Part shown: in pieces, positions 35,501 to 48,599 of the stretch
Layout: each line of letters begins with the position of its first letter
How positions within the stretch are numbered: the stretch's first letter is position 1
Source: Cephalotrichum gorgonifer
Taxonomy: Eukaryota; Ascomycota; Sordariomycetes; Microascales; Microascaceae
DNA length: 64,000 nt
Direction: 5' to 3'
NCBI GenBank assembly: GCA_900312665.1
Contig: ONZQ02000005.1
Span: 135,608 to 199,607, forward strand
The notes under the pieces: model-generated
What the model saw: the letters and a program-made list of their open reading frames with translations, nothing else
Databases searched by the model: none
Told to the model about the DNA's origin: nothing
Program-made: the position numbers and the translations under genes

Positions 35501-38500
35501 TACAAAGTACTTCCCACTTGGGAACTCGAGATCTCGATGGGCGTTGTCGGGATAGGTCTTGAAAAGCGAAAGGTATCGCGCCACCCAACTTTGTTTTTTT
35601 AGGCGGGTTGCCGCTGGCGCCCGAGACGGCGCCGGCGGGACCCAATCAGTCCCCGAGGTGCCTGATTGTCATTGCTCGGCAATGTCAGACGTCATTCGCG
35701 TGGTGGGACAAGACAAGGTCTGGATGTCGAACTTGTCATTCGACACTCTGTGTTATCCGCGCGGACGTATCGTGTTTGTCACGGGTCAGTCTGAGGATGG
35801 ATGATGGATGACAGGCAAACTGACGGGGAAGAAAGAACAAGCCAAAAGTCAAAATGTAGCGCCGAAACCCTCTTTTACCTTGCGACAGCGTCTAAACTCG
35901 GCTATCCTGAACCACCCCCGCCATCTCACACATCTTATTTTGAAGTGAGGAGCCGCCTGGCCCCGACCCTCGCTCCCCCTCACCTGTCCCATGTCAAAGT
36001 TCGTCGGATGCTCCGGGGAGGCTCGGGACGCACAGGCCGGGCCCTCCCCATCCGCACTTGTGCAGGTAGTACGAGGGACTACGTGGCACGGCGACACGGC
36101 GATAGGAAACATCATCGGCCGGGGCGGCCGTCGTTTTAGGAGCCGCCGGCGAATTTTCCAATGGGCTGGCTGGCTCGGGCCCGATACGTCGCGGTTTGAC
36201 ACCGGGAGGGTAGGCGGGCGCTTCGGCAACGCATGTGCGTTCCCGGTCCCTGCATGTAGTTGCACTACTCACATAATACGTTACACCCACTCCAGAATGG
36301 AGTTTCTCTTCTGTTAGTTTTGGGTAGAGTTTGAATGCCAATAGTCGTACCTAGCCAAGTCCTGCGGGGCCCAGTCGCACTGATGGAAGAGGGATCCGAT
36401 ATGGGCCCGCCATCTGATCTGGCTGTGCACCCAGTCATATCCTCGGAATATCCTCTCTCACAAAGCTGCGTAGATTGGACAGGGATCTAAATTGGATAAA
36501 GTAAGCCACGCGTGGGGCATGCATGGCCAAGGCTCCAGGTTGAGGTCCGCAAGGACGAGTACTAGTAAGAGCAAGGGGCAGGGTTCAAATTCAAAGCCCA
36601 TGTCCCGCTTTTTGGCCAGACAACGCAGCTGGCGCCTCGGGAAATTGGTCCCGGCCTTCTTTCTCTTTCGACCTACGTTCTGTCGTCCGTCGCTGGGGAA
36701 GCGATGGAACGGAGATAAGCTGAGTGAGTACTTGTATACTCGAACAAGCAGAGGTATTACCCGCATTACCCACGTAAGATCTTGGATTGCCCATCCACAC
36801 CTCTGTGCACCTATTACTGTATTACTTGCCCGAGCACCACATCGTAGACCGGGAAAGAATCGACTGGCATTGGCACGTGTGGCAGGATGGATGACAAGTC
36901 TCGCGGATCGGACTGCTCAAGATTCTAACGAGGAACCCTATCCATCCATCCTCGCTCTCTCTCTCTCTTGCCGTCCCGTTTGGGCGGCACATCTCAGGAA
37001 ACCCAAAGGGTCGAATCGGGAATGGGATAAAAGTCCTTGAGCCGTGTGCGTTCCTAAAGGGGAAACCCGAGTTGCTTCGTCCGGGCCTTGGTGCTTGCCG
37101 GGCGGGAGATGGCCTTTGATTGAGTCTGGACTAGATTGGAAGACCCCCAGCTGTGACGGTCCCAAGAGGGCGAGGAGGGAAGTCGTGCCGTTCTGGTTTC
37201 GTTTCGTCGACAGTGTTTCGTACTTCGCTTAAGAATAGATATAGAGCTAAGCAGCCCAATGGCCTCTCCTCAGCAGAAGTCCCGCAGAACGGGTATCCCA
37301 CGCATACAAGCACGCACACAGACCCTCGAAGTCGGCTAGCGTACCAGCGAAGAGAAACGGAGAACCGAGTTGCTTCATAGAGCAGCGCAGCCGGCTGGTG
37401 CGTGGGCCCGGCATGATCAAGGGCCGCCCCAGAGTGAAGGGTTCTGGGTTGGAAGAGGCCTAATTAAGTCTTAACTGGCATCACGCCATCGCCATATTGT
37501 ATGCCTAGCCCCTTTCATGGAGTCACGGCGAACGAGTAAGCAAGCACTTCCGATGTGTCCTCGGGTCCTTCAGCCCTGGGATATGCATGCCAATGAGCAC
37601 CTGCAATTATGCTCGTAAGGCGATAGTTAGGATGGGGAGTGACCTATGAGAACCCTCCGAGAGGTTATGCGGGATGGAGTATCTGACAGGGGGAGAGGAA
37701 GGGGGCGATGTATCTCAGTTGTAGCTCCGTGAGTGTGGGCCCTCTGAGGCCTCAATGCTCCTCTGACCGTCTTTGCTTGCCTGGCTGTCGTGTCTGGGTC
37801 CTTCCCTGGCCTGGCCAGGCCTGGCCCGTGTCCAACCGGGGATTCCAGGTCCTGGAAAGCTGATGTTACTGGTCGTAGGAACCCAGGGAACCCATTGCAT
37901 AGGTAATATTATTGCAAGTATACTCCGTGCAAGGATGCGCTGACTTGTACGAGTACTCTTTCGTACTTGTCTCGGTGATGATGGCACGAACGAGGTGTCG
38001 ACGTGACATTACTCGCGAGTCAGCCGTCACAAAGCACCAATCACTGCCGGATCGAGGCTCGTATGGTGGCATCCGCCGGTCAATGCGTTTGCCTGTGCAT
38101 GGTTGCTCCTTCCTCTGCTAAAGCAATCGTCGCAGCAGTTGCTACCCACTCGCAGGAAGGAAGGTAAGCCCACGAACACTGAGTAATGCGTACTTGTATC
38201 CCGGATGTATTTACCGTGCAACGGCGGTAACTGATACTCCCAAGTAATAAGTGGTAGTAGGGACCAGGGGCGGCAGACTCCCGGTTTCCACAGGAATCAA
38301 TTTGCACTACCGCCCACCAACCCAACCCGCTCCCACCCAAAACCCACTGATGGGCAACCCGCTAAAACCTTGAAACTTTACTTTCTTGCAGCTAATATCC
38401 GGGCAACGGCAACAGGGAGAAAGTGAAAGAAATCTATTCCTTCCTTTGCGACGGGTCCCCCTTTGGCGTACCAAACATAACGCCCTCCGCTCCAATTGCA

Positions 38501-38953
38501 ACCAACGGCAAACAGAATTTTCGTTTGCACTTCCCGACAAAAACCTCGACTTCTAAAAAAGTATCCCAGCTTCGCTCTTGCGCAAAAATAGGAGAAAGAA
38601 GAAGAGGAAGAGGGAAAAAAAAAAGGAGATATACCCTAAGGGTCTCAGATATCTACCTGCCACTCCGCCAGCCAGCCACGCTCGTTATCCCTCTCCGCAC
38701 CGTCCAGAAGGGCGAAATCCATTCGCCCTCGAAACACTCGCTCCTTATCGGCCGCTCTCCCTCCTCCTTGTAACAAAGTATATGCGTTAGCCGCCCACGT
38801 TCACCTTCGCATCCACATCCACAGCCACCGCTACGAGTACATTCCCTCTCCGAACTGAGACGAACGACGATCCGCCTGCGATACACTCGTGCCCCGAAAT
38901 AACCCCCCCAACGAACGAACTCCTGAGAATCCCGACAAGTCCATGCGGAAAAT
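32589..38953. other. 6.4-kb block without recognisable genes
   Basis: This is the largest gene-free stretch here, between divergent promoters of the metallopeptidase-like gene and the WHI5-like gene. Open frames at 34483-35028 (minus), 35399-35602 (plus) and 36492-37040 (plus) have no family pattern or splice partners. TACTYGTA-type words cluster in it (33317, 33410, 33508, 34105, 34503, 34515, 36729, 37948, 38191). A short GATACA-type repeat lies at 33709-33736. No transposase or reverse transcriptase motif was seen; a heavily mutated element or a noncoding RNA cannot be excluded. Confidence 0.5.
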
Positions 38954-40197
38954 ATGAATAGTATGGCGTCGTCGCACCTGACCGTGAGCATGTCACAGTG
39001 GAAAGAGCCGGGTACGGTGGCAGATAAGGTGTTAAAGAGGGCAGAAGTCAGCAAGGTGAGTTTTTTCTCGTACGAGGAGCGTGGCAAGAAAGGGAACCAG
39101 GGGGGGATCCTTGGCTCGGCTTCGACTAAAACGATATACACATGGCAACCTACCTCGTGAGCCCGAGAGGCTAATCCAGTCTCTCCTTTTTCCAGATCGC
39201 CCGAAGATTACAGAATCGATTAGCGCTCGCGCAATTCAAGACGAAGCACGGCTGGGAGGACCTCACACTCGACACCATCGAGCCGAAAGTCGAAGAGGAG
39301 CGCCGCCGGAGGAGGCTCTTCGAGGGAGACGTCCTCTCCGACTCGTCCTCCAGCACCTCCGAGCTGCCCTACCCAAGCCGCGCGCTCATGAGCTCACCCC
39401 TCAAGGCGCCAGGCCCCATGTTCTCTGACGGTCTCGGGCCGTCCAGCGGGGGCGGGCGGCCGGGCCACCGCAAGCGCGGCTACGTCGGGTCGCTGGACAG
39501 CGTGTCGGAGAGCCCCAGCAGCAAGCGGTACAAGCTGTCGCCGACGGCACACAAGTCGTTCCCCTCGGGCCACGCGACGTGGAAGGACATGCACCAGCTG
39601 GCGCAGTCGTCGCCCATCAAGCCCAGGCGCCAGCAGCACTTCACCACGCAGGCGGGGCCGAACCTCTCGTTCCTGACGTCGCCCACCTTCCCCATGATCC
39701 AGTCCGACGACGATGACGACCACCTCCCCATCCACTCCTTTAACGCCGGCAGCAGCCGGCGCTCGTCGCCGCCGAGGACCCCGCCCATGCGCAGCCGCGC
39801 GCTCAACACCCGGCGCAGCAGGGACAGGTTCCACGCCGTGGCCGACGCCGACCCGGAGCTCCCCAAGACGGGCGAGGAGGGCGCCGACCTCCTCCTCTAC
39901 CTCGCGGCGTCTCCGTCACCCGCCGTCGGCGGCGGCGCGAGGAGCAGGATGGAGCCCCCGTCCACGCCGCCGCAGAAGTCGCGCGACATGGGACTGCCCT
40001 CGTCGGCCATGGTCACGCCGGGCGGCAGCAACCTCTTCCCCAACACCCCTGGCCAGAACTTCGACTTCTCCGACTTTGTCAACATCACGCCGAGCCCCGC
40101 GCAGAAGCTGTGGAAGACGCCCGTGAGCCTCTCGTCCGCGCGGACGCCGATGAGCGTGGCGAGGCGGCGGCTCACGTTCGACGACCCGCTGATTTAA
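38954..40197 (+). CDS. WHI5: Whi5/Nrm1-like G1/S transcriptional repressor
   Basis: Exons 38954-39055 and 39196-40197 (intron GTGAGT..CAG) give 367 residues. The Whi5 family motif spans the start of exon 2: IARRLQNRLALAQFKTKHGW followed by EDLTLDTIEPKVEEE. Family members bind SBF/MBF factors and hold G1/S genes off until a cyclin-CDK phosphorylates them. The rest is disordered and dense in S/T-P sites, including full CDK-type sites such as SPIKP and TPPMR. A second conserved block near the C-terminus reads FPNTPGQNFDFSDFVNITPS. Met-1 and Met-4 (38963) are both plausible starts. Whether it acts like Whi5 (SBF) or Nrm1 (MBF) cannot be decided from sequence. Upstream lies the gene-poor block; downstream is the HET gene, convergent. 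Confidence 0.8.
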
Positions 40198-41535
40198 GGG
40201 GAGCGCTATATATGGCTATAAGAACGATTTCTATATCCATCTTCTGTCCTGAGGCTACAGGGTCTGTCCTTGGCATGAGTTTGCTTTTGACTACCCGCGT
40301 CCTCACTTTCATAAATCCCATTGGCAAATTATCTCTTGCCGTTTTCCTTTGTCTTTTTGTGTACGACTTATATTCCCTCCGCCACCCCGACACTTCTCGT
40401 CGACTTACGTGGAGTTTTGGCCGTTGGATCCAGTGGAGTTCATATGGCGCCGGGCGTCGATTTTGCCACGAATGGACCATGATTTTCGTTTTTCCTTTCT
40501 TTCTTTTTTGCATAATTCGACTCGTCTTTACTTTTTTTTCATTTTATTTCATCCATTTTACGTGGGACTTTTCTTTTTTGACTAGTCACGGAGCCACACA
40601 TCTTGGGAAGGGGGGAGGGAGCGAGGGTTGACATTCACTTTTTGCCTGGGTATACAAGGCTAATTCCGCCACAATGGCTTGCTGGTTGGACTATGGACGA
40701 GGGGGAGGGGAATATACGAGGACCTCATGTTAAGCCTTCCCTTCTTCTTTTTTTTTTTTTTAGAGGGGGGCGGGGGGGGGGGTCGTTTCTTCCTTGGAAA
40801 ACGGAGCGTTAGTTAATTGGGATGGGATGGGGTTCTGGGGAATGAATGAATGGCGCGGGGCACTTTACGCGACCTTTTCGCGTGTCTCGGGAAGGGGAGG
40901 ACGCGTTGTGAGGACGCGCCTGTGGGGAGGAAGACGCGAATTCTCGCGTCGCTATGCATGTCATTATGTCATTTATTGGTAGCCAATCAGATGTAAAGCA
41001 TGTACCACACTCTTTCTTAGCCCTGCAGGTGATGATGCAAAGGACGGGGCGGGGCTTGCTGGCTGGATGCAGACAGGATATCCTTTGCCTGTTCAGCTTG
41101 GGGATTGGGGAAAGAGGGAGGGGTCTTTGGTTGACTGGGTGCCGCTGCCCCCTCTATGTCCTCTCAATGCCTTTGGTGACATGTCATGCTCCTCGATCGT
41201 GGGAAAGGCGGGTTCGGGTGGGGCCGGCGCAGGCCGCGGCCATGCTCGTACTGAAGTACTCTGGTTGAACTTGATACAGGTAACGACGAGTACTTGCCTG
41301 TACATGCCCAGGTACTCGTACAAGTATTGGATATGAATGCTGGCATGAACTCTTTCAGCTGGGCTTTACCTCCTCCATTGCTCCGCCCCCCGTTCCGTTC
41401 TGATCGGTCAAAACGGTATCAAAGTCCATTACGGAGAAACACCTCAAATAATCGATACCCGTAGACAGAAGAAAAGAAGAGAGAAAGAGAATTAACAAAA
41501 GGCTAGAAACAGACGAGGTTCCACAGGTAAGCGCC
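40198..41535. other. Convergent spacer, WHI5-like / HET
   Basis: About 1.3 kb. T-rich WHI5-like 3' region (40500-40580), then adjoining T and G runs (40748-40785), a CCAATCA box at about 40983, and a TACTCGTA overlapping a TACAAGTA at 41313-41326. No gene seen. Confidence 0.5.
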
Positions 41536-43992
41536 TCAGCCCAAGACCACCTCTCTCCACTCCGGGCCCTGTATCGCAGCGTCCAGCGCAATCTGGCAAA
41601 CATGGCCCAGCCCCTTCCGATAGGCCACGCCGTCAACCCAGTCGACGATCATGACGTTGAACTCCTTACACACCCTCCCGCACGGCACGCACCTTATCCC
41701 CTTCCTCTCCCGCAGCTCCCGCGCGTACTCGGCCTCCCTGTCGTCCTCGTCGAAGTGCTCCGACAGGACGACGAAGTCCTGCCTCCCCGTCAGGCCCGGC
41801 GGTAGGGCCTCCCCGCCGTACCTCGCGTCCTCGACCCCGCCGCAGACGACGCCGTGCCTGTCCCTGATCCCGTTCGTCTCCGTCTCCCCGTACGGCCTCT
41901 TGACCGTGTGCCGCGCGACCTCGAAGGCCGCGCAGATGGTGTAGAAGCGGAGCCTGCCAAACGCGAGGGGCACCGCCGAGCTCGACGCCGGAAACGGGTC
42001 CACGCGCGTCTCGAGGGGCACGTCGCCGCAGTATCGGCGGAATTGAGCGACGGGAGATACCGGGGCGCCCTCTCTCCGCTGGATCGTCTCCCTGGCGCGC
42101 GCGACGAAGGCGGCGTGGTAGTCGTGCCTCCTCGCGCGCCTCGCCCTCGCCTGCGACCGCGTCGTGCACACCCTCCCGTCCGGCGTCTCCAGGTCCCTCA
42201 GCGGCCTCACGACGCCGACGTCCGGGTCGTCGTAGTGCCACGAGATCCACGACTGGTTCAGCAGCAGGTCCGCGACGCCGTGCTCGAGCGTGACGGTCTT
42301 GCGGCCGTCCCACCCCGCCCACGACCAGCTGGGGAGGTCGTTGCAGCGGGCGCTCTCGAGGGACGTGCACCACAGTATCGCCCAGTCGAACAGGACGACG
42401 GGGAGGCAGAAGTGCAGCTGCGAGCCCAGGTGCGCGGCGATGACCTTGCCGATCCCCGAGAAGGCGGCGAGGGCGTCGGAGGGGAAGGTCAGCTTGCGGG
42501 CCGAGTAGGCCTGCTGGCACTTGGTGTAGCCGTACACCACCATCCGGGCGAGCGTCTCCATCGGCTCGTCGTAGCTGAAGCCCCAGTCCGACTTTGGGTT
42601 GTTGGTCCGCGGGCGGTCGTGGACGTCGTCGAGGATGACGTCGTGGCGCCAGATGGCCCTTTGGCACTGGAACGACGCCATGCCGTTGCTAAAGACGAGG
42701 GCTCGGCGGGAGAGCATCTGCTCCTGGAAGCTGTTGTCAAACCTTGGTTAGATGGATTCGAATGAGCCTGTTGGGTTTGAGAAGATAAAAGGGGAGGAAG
42801 GAAAAAGAAAAGGAAAAGGAAGAAGAAGAAATGTCGTGAAAATCTTCTCTTACGTCCAGGCGCGGTCTTCAATCGGCGCCATGCCGTATGCCCGATCGAC
42901 CCCGTAATCCGGCACGGCGACGAGCCTCATCTCGTCGCAGAGCCGTTCCTCCTTATGCCACGGATGCTGTCCAAACAGCCCCGCATCGGCGTTCGCGCCG
43001 CTCCTAGCTATAATGACCGCGTACGCCGACCCGTAGACCTCGTCCATGCGCGAGATGAGGGAGTGCTTCGTCCTTGCGTCATCCTGGACTATACATAAAC
43101 GGTCGCACCACAGGTACGACTCGCCTATGGCAAGCAGCAGGTCCATGGCGTCCGTGATGGTGCGCGGCAGCTTGCCCCGGATCTCACTTATACCGCCCGG
43201 CCGACGGAGCCCGCCCACGTTGCCCCTTAGCGTCTCGAACGTCGCTTCCCGTCCCCAGACGTAGCTGATGGCGAAGTAGCGGTTCGAGAAGGGTATATCC
43301 ACGAGACAGCCCCTCTTCACGTCGATGACCATGATCGTCTCACGCTTCGCCAGCCCCGGCTTAGGCTGCATCGAGTGACTACATTCCGACCCGTGCATCT
43401 CCGAGCACCGGTCCAGCCAGCGCTTGATCAGCTCTAGATACTCCTGCGTCGGAGCGGGCAGCCGGCCGTAAAAGGTCGCCGAGCGAGCCCCCAGCGCCGT
43501 CATGTCCTCCCCACACGGCACGAGCCTGCACTTCGAGCTGGGGCTGTTGTCGTAGCTTTCCTCGTCGCCGCCGAACGAGTACATGGCCGGCCTTAGGAAG
43601 TTGGGCGACTCATCGACGTCCAGGACACGGTTCCACCGCGGGGACGAGCCGTACCATTTCAGGCGGAGGGTCGTGTAGCTGCCGTCCTTGTTCCGGATGG
43701 GCGTCTTCGCGCTGCGCAGGTCGAGGCAGTGCACGACGAGCCGGCACAGCGAGCAGCGCTCCGACCTGGCGATCGTGGCCTCCGTGGTGCCCAGGTCGAA
43801 GTACTCGTTCGCGTTGTTCACCGCTATCCAGTCGCGGGAGCCGTAGAAGTCGGCCGGCTGGAGGCAGAAGGTCTGGCACTGCTCACACAGGTACTTCTCC
43901 GTGCCTCTGGGAAGCGGCTGCGGATACGCGCGACGAGCAGCCGACGACCGGTTCTCAGGGTGGTCATAATCTATACTGATGTCGTCTTCCAT
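41536..43992 (-). CDS. HET (heterokaryon incompatibility) domain protein
   Basis: Exons 43992-42854 and 42730-41536 give 777 residues; the join reads DRAWTFQEQMLSRRAL, a standard HET-family segment. The N-terminal 110 residues carry paired cysteines (CEQCQTFC, then CSLCRLVVHC) as often found in front of this domain. The HET domain proper begins at about residue 239 with YFAISYVWG and continues with ITDAMDLLLAIGESYLWCDR, CIVQDD and AYAVIIARSG. The C-terminal half has the usual WSWAGWDG motif and no added repeat or NACHT module. Such proteins trigger regulated cell death on fusion with genetically different hyphae, but many members have no known role. The partner and specificity are not predictable here. 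Coding is unusually GC-rich, so long antisense frames appear and should be ignored. Confidence 0.92.
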
Positions 43993-44619
43993 GATGTCCT
44001 CCTCTTTTTGTTATCACTCACTCTGTGTGAGCCAACAACAATAATGATAATACCAGAATGAACCTTGTTCACGAAGAGACCGGAGCGTGAGCTTGTCGGT
44101 TAAACAAGAATCCTTTTTGGAAGTGGCGATCCGTAGGTTGCAGGGGTGTTAGTCGAAATGCGGTTGATATGTAGTATCGCAATTGCGACCAGGCCGCTGC
44201 GCCCCACAGCCGAGTCGAGCTCATAATACCGTCTGTTTCCAAGCCCGTCTTGCTGCCTGCTATTGTCACATGTAGTTATAAACGCCTTGCTGCGCCTAAT
44301 TCGAGGATCCGGGAGGGCGGTCCGGGTGAAAGAATATCCGTCCAACCTCAGAACTTCGTAAACTCAAGGCACTGATCGATCTCCCCCCTTCCAACTAGAC
44401 CGCCAAGACCGATGCTCTGAAAGATGAATAACAAAAAAATGAGTATGATATTCATCTACAGCAATATCTGGGGATTAATTTCTCAGCTATCCTATCCCAA
44501 TAAAACCTTCCCTTAACGCCGTGCCGTGCCATAACAATGCCGGATGAGATCACAACCCCCGACGTCCTTCCCCCGTTTTCTCTCTCCGACCCCTTTCTTC
44601 GTTCCATTTGATATACCCC
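43993..44619. other. Spacer between HET promoter and POM152 3' end
   Basis: 627 bases holding the HET promoter side and the POM152 3' region; no gene seen. Confidence 0.55.
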
Positions 44620-47600
44620 CTAAATCCCAATCTTCTTCGTATCCTTCCTCTCAATCTGCTGGTTCGAAAAACCGCAGTACCGGTCCTTGATGGACACCAC
44701 CTCGTACGTCCCCTCTAGCCCTGCCCTCACGACCTTGCTGTGCTCGTAGGAAATGTCGTGCCTCGTCTCCAGCACCGCGCTCGCTTGACCCCTCTTCGCG
44801 TTCGTGCTGCGCGTGTACGTGAACTCGAACGGCGGCGTCCCCCAGAACTCGAACAGGATCTCCACCTCAGTCCCCTCGTGGATGTCAACCTGCACCAGCT
44901 TCCCCTTGCTTATGCGCACAGACGGCAGCGGGTGGATCGTCTTGGTGATGTTCACCGCCGCTGCGCACTCGCTCGCCTTGTCCGACACGCTCGTGATCGT
45001 GAAGACACCCGGCGACTCCGCCACCCTCCTGAAGCTTGTCGTGGGACTCTTGGCCACCCGCCGCCCGCCGAAGTCGTACACGATGTCGAATGGCGGCGTG
45101 CCCGAGAGCGTGTACGAGATCCGCTCGCCGACGCAGTAGTCCGTCCGCGCGTCGAGCGGGTAGATAGCCGGCGCGTCGTAGAGGTGCACCTGCACCGACG
45201 GCCCGCCGGCGTTGTACGTCTGCTGGCAGCCGAGCGAGTCGCGGACCGTCCGGATCCGCACCTGTTGCGAGCCGAGCTTGAGGTGGTGCCGGGGTATCAC
45301 AATCTCGTACGACTTGGAGTCAATGGCGGGGATGGTGTACGTGTCCGTCGCTGCCCCACTGTGGTGCTTGATCTCTAGCTCGACAAAGAAAGGCGCCTTT
45401 CCAGTGAGGGTGATGGGGATGGCATCCTCCTTGCCCCCCTCCGAAATGCAGTACTTAAAGGACTGCCCCGGCTTCGCGAACGAGGCCGTGGGCTTCGGGT
45501 TTACTGCCTGCTTGAGTACTAGCGATTCGAAGCTCCGGTCGTTGTTGTAGAGGTTATCCGACAACGAGTGGAAGTGATACGCGTACTTGCCCGCCTTGGA
45601 CGTGTCAAGCGGGATGGTCGCCTTGAACTGTGCGACATCGAGCTTCTTGTTCTGGATCGAGGCGCTCGAGGAGGATGTGGCCGAATGGCGGACCTCGTAC
45701 TCGACGTGGAAGGGGGCACGGCCTAGAACAAAGTCAGTATCAACGGAGAATGAGGGGCCCCGGGCTAAGATGAGACAAGAAAATACTTACCACTGAGATT
45801 AATCTCGACCCCGTCGATATCCCCCTCACAAACATCATTCTTCGCAAACACCCTATCTCCTCCAGTGACCCCATGTGTAGGAACTAAGGAGATGTCCGGG
45901 CGCGGCTCCCACCCAACTTCAAAGACAGAGGCATCTGGGTCCACAGTTCCCCGACATTGTCGGTCCTTAACCTCGACAATTTCGTAGACACCAGCATACC
46001 TAACAGGCAGGAGTCCGTTCGGGTCTCTCAGGTTCTTGACTTCCAGCTCGCCGTCGACGTCGCGGTTGCGGTACGTGACGGTCCAGGGCCCCTCTCCCTG
46101 CAGCCGCAGTGGAAGGTCCAGCTTGGTCTTCTCAACCGCCATGACGCTCCGCTTGTTCTTGATGAAGCCGAAGGCGGCGCTGGGCTTCTGGCGCCTGACG
46201 GAGATCTTTAGTTCGTCCTTCAAAAAGGTACGGCAGCCGCTCTTATCCTGGACGCTATTGAGGGCCAGGATGTAATCTCCACCCTTAGTGAAGGGTGCCG
46301 ATTTGATCTTGTACGTCGAGTCGGTGATGTCGCTGACCTTGGACTGCTTCTTCCGCCCGTCGTGGACAATCTCCCACTCCAGGCTGAACGGCGGGTCTCC
46401 GAGGAGCATGACATCTACTTCGAGATCATCATCGAGACACGCCTGGGTAGCGCCGGTCGGGTGCTGGATGATCGCCGAGGCGGCCGGCTTGACATCCTGC
46501 TCCAGGGTCATCCCTTCGCCGACAAGCTTCTGTCCCTTGTAGACGGCGTCGTCAATGGCGCTGAAGACGTACTTGTGCAGCCCCGCTTCCTTCGGCCGAA
46601 GCTCCAGCTGGTGGCGGAGCCCCTTGATATCGACAAACTCGTGCCGTGTGCCAGACTTGGTGATGATGTCATATCGAAGCACGAAGGGAGGAGTGCCCAT
46701 GAGGTCGAGGTCCACCCGCAGGCCAACCGCATTGCCGGCACACTTGTCGGATATGTCTTCGGCGCGAATGGATAGCTGTGGCTCGAGGGGGTTCAGCAGC
46801 ATGCACGAGGACGGCTCTTGGACATCTCCCTGGCAATAATCGCTGGTGACCGAGGTGAGGGTATACAAGCCGGGCTCCGAGATAGGAGGCGACTCCCTCG
46901 AATTCTTAGCTTCGAACTTGCCGAGCTTGGGCTCGTCTCCGTGGTCGCCACTGTTGGTCAGCTTATCGACAGGCGTGAACTTCCAGGCAACAGAATAGCC
47001 CGTGTCTTCCCTTGCGGGACCGGCCATGGAGATCGACAGCGGCAGCTTGGCCGAGCGCCCCTTGGCAACCTTGAGGGGGTTTCGAGGGTCGCAGCCCTTC
47101 ATACGGGCCTTGGGCCTCTCGTTCACAACAAAGTCCTGCACCAAATGCTTCGGCCTCGGCTTGGGATCGAGCTCGTCCTGCGACGGCGCGTAGACGACGA
47201 CGTTGCCAAAGGCGTCATGGACCTCGTTGATGGCGTACTGCCATTCTCCAGCGGTGGTGAGCGACTCATTCAGAGGCACCCTGACCTTGGCCGGGCGCAC
47301 CCACGAGACGTCGTTCGCGTCGTCAGCAGAGACAACCGCCCCCGAGCCGATGAGGGGCGACGAGAAGCCGTCGGGCTGGAGACTCTGGAAGTGGAACCCG
47401 TTATCCATGCCGTTGATGGTCCTCCCGTACAGTATCTTGAGCGGGGGGGTGCCCTCAACGTCGAGGTACATGTCCGAGACATCGTTGATGCAGCGGTTCG
47501 AGGACTCCAGGTTCCGGAAGCTGGCCTTGGGACACGGGACGACGTAGGTGTCACGGGTCGTGCGCTGGACCTCGAGCTTGTACTCGTCAAGGACCTTGTG

Positions 47601-48599
47601 AAGGCGGTAGACACCAGGCTTCTTGACAGTGTACAATCCCTCGGTAGCGTCAGAGCCGGAGTCAGCTAGCTGGTTCTTCATCTCCCTGGCTATAGCGGCG
47701 ATCTCGCGCTTAGACAGCTTGATGATTTCAGGTTCGCCGGAGCCCAAGTCGATCCGGAGGAGCTCGATCTCCACTGGCATGGTGCCGTTGAACTGTATAG
47801 GGATCCGGACGGTGGACTGGCCGGGTTCGATGCAGAACGGGATATCGTGCTGGTTCAAGACGGCGGAGCTATGGGACAGACAAGTCAGCAAAGGTGGCTC
47901 AAGCGGCGACGGGCAGGGGCGGGCTTACCCTTCAGGGAGAATATTAATGATCTGCTTTCCCATAATCAGGGAATTATTATGGAGGATGCTCGACATCCGG
48001 ACGCGGTGTTCTGAGACGGCCACTTCCTCGTCGAAGAAAGCCTTCCCGGCGGCTAAGAGCCATGCTTGGAACGGTAGCTAGAGGAACGGGTTCGTCAGCG
48101 AGTTGCGAGACCGAGACTCGAGCACAAACCAGAGGCGAGGGATACTCACGGGAACGTCAAACATCAACATGTAGTTGAAAATAAAGTGAACAGCGTACAA
48201 GGTCAAGACGACAGGCTGGGAGAGCTCCAGCCATGGTATCCTCAACTCGGGAATGCCAAAGAGGAAGGCAAAGTCGATGAAGCTCCATTTCAACAGGAGA
48301 CCAAACGACGCCTCGTGGTGCTCGGCGTTGTGTACCCAGTCGTATAGCTTCCACCCTTGCAATGCGACGTAGATGGCGATAACGTAGAGCCGCTGTGTCG
48401 GGGCATCGAGGGTGGCCAGGGGAATGACAGGCGGTCTCCCTAACTGCACGGGGTTGGCCTCTGGTGCCTCTGGGAGGATGCTCCTCCTCTCCCTTCTTCC
48501 TGCACTTCCATTCGCGCTGTTCGCGCTGCCGGGGCTCGGCTTAGGGGCCTGTGCCGGGGTCTGGGGGAAGTGGCCCGGCCGAGGGCGCGGTGTCGCCAT
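44620..48599 (-). CDS. POM152: Nuclear pore membrane protein Pom152
   Basis: Exons 48599-48150, 48077-47929, 47868-45791 and 45722-44620 give 1259 residues (yeast Pom152: 1337). A disordered Pro/Ala-rich nucleoplasmic/cytosolic N-terminus of about 65 residues is followed by three hydrophobic segments (YVIAIYVALQGWKLYDWV; LKWSFIDFAFLFGI; VVLTLYAVHFIFNYMLM). The remainder is lumenal and built of Ig-like beta domains, recognisable by repeated GTPPFEFTY-type strands (TPPLKILYG, TPPFVLRYD, DPPFSLEWE, TPPFDIVYD, TPPFEFTYT). Pom152 forms the lumenal ring around the nuclear pore and helps fuse and stabilise the pore membrane. The two first introns lie in the transmembrane/first lumenal region. All joins keep phase. 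A CCAATCA box lies about 350 bases upstream (48951). Secure call. Confidence 0.95.

Noticed and set aside
36492..37040. 182-codon plus-strand frame in the gene-empty block
   Set aside because: Reads like random translation; no conserved segment.
41666..42765. Two 300-codon frames overlapping the HET gene (one on each strand)
   Set aside because: Both are shadows of a GC-rich exon whose own frame has clear HET-family motifs.
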